From positions 51,930,831 through 51,994,830 of the forward strand of contig OU862916.1 of the NCBI GenBank assembly GCA_917880885.1: a DNA stretch of 64,000 nucleotides, written 5' to 3'. Source of the stretch: Limnephilus marmoratus (taxonomy: Eukaryota > Arthropoda > Insecta > Trichoptera > Limnephilidae). This document shows positions 32,483 through 41,157 of the stretch, in pieces. Both the position numbers and the translations under genes were made by a program. Below the pieces are notes generated by a model. The model saw only the letters and a program-made list of their open reading frames with translations. It searched no databases and was not told where the DNA came from. The first letter of the stretch is position 1. The number at the start of each line of letters is the position of its first letter.

Positions 32483-32595
32483 CGAATATAAAACTTTATT
32501 CCACTTAATTTTATTTGACCGTAACCGGTTTCAGTTCGTTAGAGCCGTCTTCAGACTGGTACAAATAATTCTTAGTCTAAGGTTTATTACTTTAT
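32483..32595 (-). mobile_element. Penelope-like 3' tail fragment
   Basis: On the minus strand CTGAAGACGGC is followed by GAAACCGGTTACGGTCAAAT and AAATTAAGTG. The pair "CTGAAGA.GGC ... CGAAACCGGT ... AATAAA" recurs at the 3' ends of Penelope-like elements and SINEs that borrow their tails. No coding part was recognised. Confidence 0.4.
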
Positions 32596-32599
32596 TAAT

Positions 32600-33881
32600 G
32601 AGTTTTTCCCATCTAGCTGTATGAAACGAAACACTGCGCGCCGTTGGGAAAGTGGTGAAGTCCAATCCAAGGTCAATAAGAGATTTCGAAAAACTCTGCG
32701 TTCAGCCCAGTCAACGCCGGGAAATCCATCTAGTGTAGTTGTGGAAATTCGATATTAGTGTTACGAGGTGAAATCTTAGATTATATTATAATTATTTCAT
32801 TTTAACTCGTTTTCCAATCGGAACTCCCGACCAATCACTACAAATGGTTTCCAAGACGTAAAAAGTATATTTCTCATTCCAATCGCGCAACAAATGGTGC
32901 CGTTTAGCACCGTTCTGGCCATTGAGATAAAAACTGATAGAAGTGAGCTGTGGGTGTGTCTGTGTGCTCAAAATAAGGTCTATCAATAATACGTCCCTTC
33001 CGTGTTTAACTTTAAAATCTAAATTAATAAAATAATTAACGCAATCTAAATAAATAACACCATTGTTTTTAAAGTGCAAACCTCTTAGCACCGCTCGAAA
33101 CTCGATGAAATTAAAAAAAATAGTGACACTAAAAAGAAATAAACACATAAGTACATAGGATTAAGCCTGCGAGCGAATGAGAGATATAATCAATCTCTTC
33201 TTTGTGCGGTGCTTCGAGGCTTCCCCACTCTTGTCTACTTTAGTTTTCTGAAAGTTTCACCTCTACTGCGTGTGAATTGCACACTCTGATTTTTTTACCT
33301 TTACTGTTTTAAATTCTCACCGAAATAAGATTTTTTCTAATGAGCCCATCATATATCCTTTTATGTAAAATCCCAGTTTGGCATTTATTTGTTATTCATT
33401 ATTATATATTTATTTTCTTTCTTTTTATCTTTGTCCTTTTCAAAATAATAGCATAATATATTATTTAATATTAAAATTCAGTATATGGTCACCTACATGT
33501 TTACTCCAATATATAATGTATTAATTTCCTTCAACTAATAGGTAGGCACCCATTATTTGTAAGAAACATTACGGTAACAATATCGCTCTTTCAATATTTT
33601 ACTTTGTGTTATTTTTATTATCTTATAAAAACTTTTTAAACTCAACATAGGCTTGTTCTAGTGAGATTAAAATTAAAATGTTGTCAATAACGGTACGTAA
33701 AAAATAATAAATAATATGTATAAACAAATAAAAAATAAATAAATGTTGATTTTACACCGCTTGAAATTGATCAAAAACTTACATGAACAAAAAATCATGT
33801 TTGGGATCAGAGTTCGAAAGGTTTTACATAAATTGGCGACATAAGTTTTCATTCAATTCGGTGAAAATTTAGCCCAGAAGC
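32600..33881. other. No confirmed gene; one coding-looking minus-strand frame
   Basis: The minus-strand frame at 32792-33148 has balanced composition in its second half (FYLNGQNGAKRHHLLRDWNE) and might be part of an exon or of a decayed element. I do not recognise it. The rest is AT-rich. Confidence 0.3.
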
Positions 33882-33885
33882 TTAA

Positions 33886-34481
33886 CCCTTAATTACTCGC
33901 ATGGGGTCAAAGCATTTTCGGATTAAAAAATGAAGCACTTGGCGCGGTCCGATTCCGCCCGCGCCCTCGCTAGCTTCATAACGTGCGTCTAAGTTTGTAT
34001 TTTAGTAGCGACCAAGTCACGGGAGTGAAAGGACGCGTCGCTGCACTCTTGAGCGGTGACCCCGTGCGAGTAATTACGTTACTTTTTTGGAAGAGGTAAG
34101 TTTTATCGCAAAGTACCAACAAAATGCAAGAAATATACAAGATTTGTGTGCAATGATCACTCTGAAATATACTGTCAACAGTGTAACAAGAGTGATTCGG
34201 AGAGTTCTTAAAATACGAGTATTAACTATGATTTCAGTATACCTAAGTACAAATTGTTAATTGTTGATAATTATTTTAGTTTAACTTGTTTATGTATAAT
34301 TAGTTAGTAATTCATATTATTACTTATAGATATTACAGAATAAACAAAAAACTTTAATAAAAAAATAGTTTAATTAACTTATATATTTCAATATATATTA
34401 AAAAACTACTTATACTATTTGGGATCATCTGTGACCCCATGCGAGCAGTTATGTAATGTTCTTTGTGCGAGTAATTAAGGG
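33886..34481. mobile_element. piggyBac-type MITE, 596 bp, TTAA-flanked
   Basis: Perfect 16-bp terminal inverted repeats (CCCTTAATTACTCGCA) are bordered by TTAA on both sides (33882-33885 and 34482-34485), the signature target of piggyBac transposases. TGACCCC.TGCGAG repeats occur internally at 34057 and 34433. It has no transposase frame, so it would depend on an enzyme supplied from elsewhere. Confidence 0.88.
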
Positions 34482-34602
34482 TTAAGCTCAATATTTTCTA
34501 ACTTGTCTATGAAATAGGTTGTCAAATACTGAATTTATTTTTTTAAATCAATTTCACCCAAGGTTCGTAGAAAATTTCTTGTAAAATATATTTTCTACTA
34601 AC

Positions 34603-34820
34603 CTTGAACTTCATCGGCTTAACTGGGGTCAGCCATCGAAAGGTCTTACGACAATAATTATTATTGGAGACAAAATCTGTACAGATCTTTCTTTGAATTT
34701 TCCGTTCAGTGTTTCTGTTCGACTGCATGGGTTCTATGTAGCGCAGGGTGAAGCCTGAAGGCTGTGCCTTGAGCATTAGATCGTAAATTTTATATTCCAC
34801 CTCTTCCCCCGGAAGATGTA
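34603..34820 (-). CDS. Possible exon of an unidentified gene
   Basis: An open minus-strand stretch of 72 codons with balanced codon composition in AT-rich surroundings: EEVEYKIYDLMLKAQPSGFT, then RYIEPMQSNRNTE, CTDFVSNNNYC and RWLTPVKPMKFK. It is followed directly by GTTAGT (donor). A possible acceptor AG lies at 34821-34822. I do not recognise the family. No upstream or downstream exon is proven; a candidate lies at 36130-36262 on the same strand. Confidence 0.4.
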
Positions 34821-35110
34821 CTGGCTTAATTAGCGGGCGAGACCCAATTTATTCTCGTTTGTCCGAGATAATTTATCCCAAATCTTTTGTTCCGAGTAAG
34901 CACGGAGTCGGCAACATTTTACAAAACGAAATGAGTACTAACCACGCAATTGTGTCTTAAGGGTAAACTTAAAATTAATATTACAGAAATAATGAAAATA
35001 ATTATAATACAAATATAATATTGGATTGAATAACTATAGGATATTGTATTTTTATGCCTTTATTGAAAGAATTGAGATTTTGTTCGTACAAAGCAATCTA
35101 TTCATATTTA

Positions 35111-35265
35111 AACAATTTTATTCATCTGAGTATTACAAACAATTTTATTCATCTTAATATTAAAAACAATTTTATTCATCTTAGTATTACAAACAATTTT
35201 ATTCATCTTAGCATTACAAACAATTTTATTCATCTTAGCATTACAAACAATTTTATTCATAGTAA
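35111..35265 (+). repeat. 28-bp tandem array, about six units
   Basis: Units of AACAATTTTATTCATCTTAG plus TATTACAA with small changes. The frame across it (NNFIHLSIT repeated) is a by-product of a repeat length near a multiple of three and is not taken as a gene. Confidence 0.85.
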
Positions 35266-35312
35266 TGTTTTAAAGCATAACTTGCAAAAAATGTTAAAAT
35301 TATCATATCAAT

Positions 35313-35610
35313 TTGGAACCTTTATTGGTTAACCAACACCTCTGCCATAGGTCATCCCAAGTGGCTTGCAGTCCCATTTAGCAGGGGTGACCGGGTTCAC
35401 GAGGTGAGGTTTGTCTAGGTCTTGGAGGCGGGTGACCAGGACACACTGAACCCCAAATTCCTACCCACCCCTTAAACCCTCTTCCTCCCCAGCACTCTCC
35501 TCTCCCCCCTATCCTTAAAAAACCCTTCACACAGGATCCCTAAAGATGACATAGGCCCTCAGAGAAATTATTTCCCTCAGGGCCTCCTGTGTGGAGCTCA
35601 TGTAAAAAAA
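35313..35610 (+). mobile_element. Hairpin SINE (family 2), 5'-truncated short form
   Basis: It begins at GGAACCTTTATTGGTTAACC, about 40 bases into the element, and ends GAGCTCATGTAAAAAAA. The hairpin is GGCCCTCAGAG..CCCTCAGGGCC. It lies directly after the 28-bp array. Confidence 0.8.
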
Positions 35611-35619
35611 GCTCGGGAT

Positions 35620-36125
35620 ACTTAACCTTCATCACGAATAATTCTCTTGTTCTGAGGGGGGAAGTATTAAATGGTACAAAATTTTCATGTTATTATGTAT
35701 TCTAAAGTTTTTTCTTAAAAAAAAATTTATTTATAACGTCTTACACCTTTTTTTTGAGCAAAGCTCGTGTTAAAAAGGCGGAGACAACGAATGTCGACAA
35801 CAATTTTTATTTAAGGTTAAATAATAGCTTTATATATTTTTTTAACAATAATTACACAGCATAACTTGTTTAAAAATAATCTGTTTTTATTAATTTAATA
35901 ATAATATTATTTATTATATAATAAAAAAAAATTACAATCGAGTTCCACAAATTAAATTTGATAACAATAACAAAAAAAAAGGTAATTTTTTTAATGTTCT
36001 AATAAAGAATAGATAATTACAGTAGACAAAGAAAAATCGTATATATTATATAATATGCATCTGCAGTTATGTATATAGAAGGAATGTAACAGAATAAAGA
36101 GTATTGAGTAAATATTGATTGTTAT
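35620..36125. other. No gene seen; AT-rich
   Basis: Long A/T runs around 35700-35990. Nothing recognised. Confidence 0.4.
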
Positions 36126-36129
36126 GTAG

Positions 36130-36262
36130 GCACAGTTGGCCATATTTGGAACAAAAGTGCGGTCGTGTGTGGTAAACGCAAAGGCTTTCACAAAGGAGAA
36201 GTGCATCGAAAAGCGTCTCTCTGTCTGGGACATGTAATCCAGTCCGTCGATCACATTTCCCT
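36130..36262 (-). CDS. Possible exon of an unidentified gene
   Basis: On the minus strand CTCTCAG (acceptor-like) is followed by an open frame, GNVIDGLDYMSQTERRFSMH, then FSFVKAFAFTTHDRTFVPNM. It is clearly richer in G+C than its surroundings. Its 3' end is undefined: no good donor was found before the frame runs into AT-rich DNA. A second minus frame is also open over the same bases, which weakens the case. Confidence 0.3.
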
Positions 36263-36264
36263 GA

Positions 36265-37010
36265 GAGACTCTGCCTGGAGAAAATCATGGTGACAAGCGG
36301 AGCGAAGGAAAGGACGTCACACAGACGACCAGCTGTGGTGTTTCAATTTTGGGGTTCTATGAAGAGCGTATTACCAGTACCACACTAGTTGTAGGACGTG
36401 TACCAGCATGTGGATGGTGATTAAGGCGACAAAGCCACGGTCCCTTCAAAGCCATGGTACTTACAAATCTACGATCTTCTAACAGAGTTTGAATGTTATT
36501 TACAGAAGCAGGTATAGGCACACTTAACACACGTTAAATCATAGCTAATATATAGGTAATAGGTATACCGTATTTTCAAGTGCTACATAATTTTTTGACT
36601 CCTAAAGACATACAGACCGAAGAAAATACATTGGCGATGAATAAGTTATTGACGTGTAGGTGTGATTGACGAAAGGATGCTTTGATATTTTTTTTAGTGG
36701 AAGAAAAAAAAAAATCTTTTAAAATATCATTTAAAATCAACAAACAAGTCCTGCTAAGCCAATTCAATTGGCTTGTCAACAGGTGCTTATATTTTAGTTA
36801 CATATAGATTTTTTACATTTAAAATTTACATCTTATATCTACAGATTCAACATTTTTTCATCAATTATCAATATAAATATTTTTTTTCCGATAGCCAATT
36901 TTTCACCATATATTCAACCTAATTCATAGAATTACATTGCTTTATAGTGCTTTATAGAAAATTAATATCATGAGAAAAAAACTGTGTAACGTGAAAGGTG
37001 CGATAGAATA
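36265..37010. other. No gene seen
   Basis: GC-richer to about 36460 (possibly further exon or element material on the minus strand, not recognised), then AT-rich. Confidence 0.35.
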
Positions 37011-37011
37011 T

Positions 37012-37165
37012 ATTTTGTTTTTTGAAGAGTTTTATTAAATGTACATTTGTTACTTAAATTTAATTTTTCCGCCGGAAAAAATAAATTTAGGAAAAATTTA
37101 TTAAGCGGAAAAATTAAATTTAAGTAACAAATGTACATTTAATAAAACTCTTCAAAAAACAAAAT
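37012..37165. repeat. Perfect inverted repeat: 61-bp arms, 32-nt loop
   Basis: The arms at 37012-37072 and 37105-37165 are exact reverse complements. The outermost bases are ATTTTGTTTTTTGAAGAG and the innermost TTTTTCCGC. The loop is AT-rich. No target duplication could be fixed. Confidence 0.92.
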
Positions 37166-37336
37166 GTCTAGAAATTGTTACATAGTTAATGCCCAAGAAA
37201 TACAAAAAATTAGAATATATTTTTTCGAAAGAACACAATCTAATCTGAGAAAATTGAAAGTATGTTAAAAAAAACTAATAAGGGTGTAGATAAAGCGGCG
37301 AGAGATGAAGAAAAAAATACCTCGGGGTCTTTTATC

Positions 37337-37697
37337 TATGGGGATGATATGTGAAGAATCTTTTTTAGGAGAAGACGGAGAGGAAGTTTTGGGAAGGAAA
37401 AAGGTATGAGGGGTCAATGTGCCCAGGAGTGAGATGTATGAATCCACCCCTCCCACTGCAGTACTAGGCGATGGATCGAGAGAGTCCTGCTGGAGAGGTC
37501 TAGTTTATGACTGCCTCAAGTAGCTCTCCCGATCCGGACCGCCACGCAGTAGGTGAGGAAAAGCATTCGCCACCAAGACCAAGAAAAACCTCACTCCAAG
37601 AACCCGGTCACTCCTGCTATATCACCAAACGTAGCGAACCACTTGGGGAGACCTGTAGCAGGGGTTTTGGTTATCCCCGCATCATTCCCGCTTCCCA
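37337..37697 (-). mobile_element. Hairpin SINE (family 2), long form, diverged
   Basis: It retains ATGGGGATGATATGTGAAG at the tail side, then GATCCGGACCGCCACGCAG (the long-form middle), GAACCCGGTCACTCCTGC and TCATTCCCGCTTCCCAAA. The hairpin end is lost. Confidence 0.7.
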
Positions 37698-37950
37698 AAT
37701 TAAAATTACTTGGAAACCTGAAGTAGTTAATATTGATATAATGATAAAAAATAATAATAAAGATGTCGCATATTAAATAAAAAGGATAAAGATTTATCCA
37801 GACTCTATCTAGATACATTTAGTTCGGGTTTGAATCTTGCAATCATACATAAAGATAGCAGCCAATAAAATATCCGTTAGGAAAAGTGAAGATAATGTGG
37901 GTGGTCCTTAGTCGAAGTACGATGTGGTTAAAATGACCGAATCGGATATC

Positions 37951-38112
37951 GACACCTTGGCGCAGTGGTTAGCGCACTTGCCCGGGAAGCGAAAGGTCCT
38001 GGACGAGTCCCAGAGGTGCAAATATCTTTTTATAATTTTTCTGAATCCAGATTTTCGATTGAGTTTCGTTAATGTCTTCATTTAATAAAAACATTAAAGT
38101 TAAAAAAAAAAC
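37951..38112 (+). mobile_element. tRNA-derived SINE (family 3)
   Basis: A 70-nt tRNA-like head (37951-38020): acceptor CACCT/AGGTG, a perfect D stem GCGC/GCGC around A-box TGGCGCAGTGG, and a T arm CTGG/CCAG around a B-box-like GGACGAGTCC. A short AT-rich body and A-run near 38100-38110 follow. The damaged T loop and the trailing body argue against a working tRNA gene. Confidence 0.65.
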
Positions 38113-38114
38113 TT

Positions 38115-38894
38115 ATAATAACACAATACATCAAAAAACACAGCTTGTTACGTGGTATTAATGAAAATGAAAATATATTTACAAAAATGGGTTCGAATGG
38201 TACCTACCCATACCCGCCTCCCAACAATACTTATTATGAGGGAATATTTGCCATGATTGAAGTGTGGCATATGACGTCATCACTCCATCTACGTCATTGC
38301 CTACCCCTGCAGAGAATTGGTTGACAGTTAGCTACATAGTCAACTATAACATAAATAATATGATAAGGTGGTTATGTTTAACTACCCCTAATAATGCCGT
38401 CTTCACCACAGTGGGCGAGTTCAGTGTTTACAGAAAGCAGGCTGTAATAAATCCACTCTGAAATCTGACCCAAATGGCAGACCCGACGTAGAGGAATTGT
38501 TCTGAATTGTTGATGCATGGCCGGGCACCTTACCGAGGCGTTGTTTTTGACTGAAATAGTTCGGGGAATATTTTTGCCAAGAAATCCGCTACTATTTACA
38601 GGTAAGGCGAGGTATTTTATTTGCCTGTTTTCTGGCCAAAGAATAGAACGTTGGGTTATTATTCACTCTCTGGTATTTATTTCACGTGTTTCTATTTTCT
38701 ACGGAAGTTATCATTGATAAGGCGAATGTTAAATTGCTGACGTATCTTCGAGTTTTCAGCAAATGAAGCGATTGTGATATTCAGTGAAGCATATATTATG
38801 GTTTTAAAGGAAACTAAAATATTAGATACACCCACCCAACATATTATGCACTATATGCAGCCCGATACCAACGAGGAATGTTGAAGTCTATATG
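38115..38894. other. No gene seen; possible SINE head scrap near 38200
   Basis: GGTACCTACCCATACCCGCC near 38200 recalls the reversed head of the family-2 SINE. An isolated CAG|GTAAGG near 38600 could be a donor but has no supported exon. Confidence 0.3.
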
Positions 38895-39500
38895 GTTACG
38901 ATAACGATACTCATTCGATAACGATAAAGTACGACCGCAATAATTTGGAGAACTCAACTCAAGAATGAGTCGTAAAAACGACCCATTCTCATGTGAGAAT
39001 GTCAACCGTGTTCAAATGTGTAACGCGCGTTTGGCGTATTGCCTACTATGCACCGGGGCCGAAGAGATCAATTCGATAACGATAAAGCACCACCGCAATA
39101 ATGTGAAGAACTCAACTCGTGAACGAGTCGTAAAAACAACCCGTTCTCGTGTGAAACCGTGTCAACCGTGTAGGTAGAAATGTGGGGCGCGCGTTTGGTC
39201 TGTTCCCGACTACACACCGGTGCCTAAAGAATCAATGACGCCAGTTCCTCGGGATACCTTTCTTTGAAATGCCGGTAGAATAATGTTATGCTTTACAATT
39301 ACAGATTTAAAAAAACCTTCACGAGAACTGTAACCTTTACCACATAATTTAAACCAATTAGGAGCCTTGAAAAGTGAGCTCATAATCAAGGGCGGCTGGT
39401 TGAACAGTGCGTTTGTATGCAGCACTGGTAAATTATATCGTCTAAAATTACTTAATAATATCTTACCGAAAACTATAAAATCTATGAATTTCATTAAAAA
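38895..39500 (-). pseudogene. LINE relic, related to 3601-4010
   Basis: It shares words with the 3.7-kb relic: GTTCTCATGTGA, GTGTAACGCGCGTTTGGCGT and CACCGG.GCC.AA. The minus-strand fragment ILPAFQRKVSRGTGVIDSLG parallels the VFQWKMLRGLASLIPSAP segment there. Heavily decayed; part of it is duplicated in tandem. Confidence 0.5.
38913..39228 (+). repeat. Two tandem units of about 158 bp inside LINE relic
   Basis: Both start ATTCGATAACGATAAAG and run through GAACTCAACTC..GAA.GAGTCGTAAAA to the GCGCGTTTGG word. Diverged at several positions. Confidence 0.75.
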
Positions 39501-39509
39501 TATCTCCTA

Positions 39510-40802
39510 CCAATATAATGCATAATATAATATGAATCAGGGAGAGCAAATTCTCAAAGTTCCGCGCGAATTTACCCTGTCCGGTGTGCAGGCCCATTGC
39601 AAGCGGAACGAATTATGTTTTTGTATCGAATATCCCAAACATCGCCAGCGCGCAACGCCGGCCATATGTATGAAAAATTAAGCTATATCGGTGTGCCACC
39701 CAGCGGCCTTTATCATACAAACTTAAATTTGGATTTAAGGCAAAAATACTTAACCAAACTGAATAATTCTTTTTTTAATCAAAAGGTACAGCAAATACCT
39801 AAATTTTACATATATTTGTTTTTTTTTCATTGGTGTTTTAAATTATAAAACGCTAATCATTAAGGAATACAATTTTTTTATAGGTAACTTTGACAATTTT
39901 GCCCTCGTGCTGTTTATACATTGTTTATAAAAATACTGTTTGTATCCTGTTTAAAATGAAATATAAAACTAACTAATTAACCATCACGCTTTTTCAGGCA
40001 GAGAGGACGGACCGCCAAATAACTCGGTCTTGGCACACACTCTTTGCCTCACTCACATTCATACATCGTCTCATACATTCTCTTCTATTATTCCGACTTT
40101 CGACATGGCCCGACTCAAGTATCTGATTAACTTGCTCGTGCTATGTCTTCCTCGGGCGCCACCGACTTCTTCTACCATTCATATTTGCGTCGTATATTCT
40201 TCTTACACTACTTTCAAATTTATTTTATTTTAAGAAATATAAAATAAAATAAATTAAACATTAAAAAAAAAAGTGTTTTTTGGGTTGAAAATTAAGATTT
40301 CTTTACGAAAAAATAGTATTGTGTTTTTATTTTCTTAGTACCGAAAAATAAAAATTTTAATTAAAAAGCGATATGTAGAAGTTTTCGCACTTCGAAAACA
40401 GCTTAAAATAGATCTTCTCTCCAAATAAGATTAGTGAGATCATTTTTACCTAATGTTGCTTAGTAATCGTTATCTCATAGTTACGGATTATCAGTGAACC
40501 ACCACGTTTTCAGGGCAGCGGCCGCCACTGCTCATAATCAAAGCGGTCAATGCGGTAAGGTTTCATTCTATCCCATTCTCTCGCAGGCTAAATCCTATAG
40601 AGGTATGTGTTTGACTCTTTTTAGTGTCGTTTCCGTTTCATCGAGTTTCACTTAAAAATTGTATCTTGTTTTCTTTGTTGACAAGTATTCAATGCCCCTT
40701 CGATACCTCACGACCCTCATTCCGGATCTGGCGGTTATATCGCTACAAATTTCTGGGAAAATCATCAAATAATGAAACTTGCTTCAAGATCAAAACCATT
40801 AC
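39510..40802. other. No confirmed gene; short ORF and possible mini-exon
   Basis: A 43-codon frame from ATG near 40105 begins MARLKYLINLLVLCLPRAPP, signal-peptide-like, and follows an acceptor-like CTTTTTCAG at about 40000. At 40514-40555 a 42-nt segment is bounded by TTTTCAG and GTAAGG. Neither has further support. Confidence 0.25.
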
Positions 40803-40989
40803 TGTTGGATTTAAATTTCCCGCCCTTTTGCAGTCAACTCTAACTTGACTTTTGTTGTGATTAAAATATATGTGTAACAATATTCTCTCTGTTTTTTTTT
40901 TGCAAAGCGAGTGTAATGCGAGTGTACCTCTTATCAGTAAATAAAACCAAATTAAATAATATAAGAGTTTATTTCTGTTTAAATCATTA
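40803..40989 (+). repeat. 5' LTR of copia element
   Basis: 187 bp; contains a T10 run and AATAAAACC near the right end (possible poly(A) signal). The exact right edge is uncertain by about three bases. Confidence 0.92.
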
Positions 40990-41003
40990 GGTTATGGGCC
41001 CAG
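40990..41003 (+). other. Primer-binding site, initiator Met tRNA type
   Basis: GGTTATGGGCCCAG matches the classical copia primer site, which pairs with an internal part of initiator tRNA-Met. Confidence 0.9.
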
Positions 41004-41157
41004 AAATAGCCCAGAGATATTCAGTGAAAGTTTCTTCTGATAAACTAGCAGTGAAAAGACTATTAGTAAGAAATAACCTCAACTCCAAAAAAAAAAAACG
41101 TGACTTTCTCAAATCATATTCCAAAGTGTTTTAAGTCGGTGTTTTTTATGCATAAAA

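Noticed and set aside
35054..35332. Repetitive 92-residue protein (NNFIHL repeats)
   Set aside because: It is the translation of a 28-bp AT-rich tandem array that adjoins a SINE; no support as a gene.
37951..38020. Functional tRNA gene
   Set aside because: The T loop lacks the TTC of the B box, the anticodon stem is imperfect, and a SINE-like body with an A-run follows.
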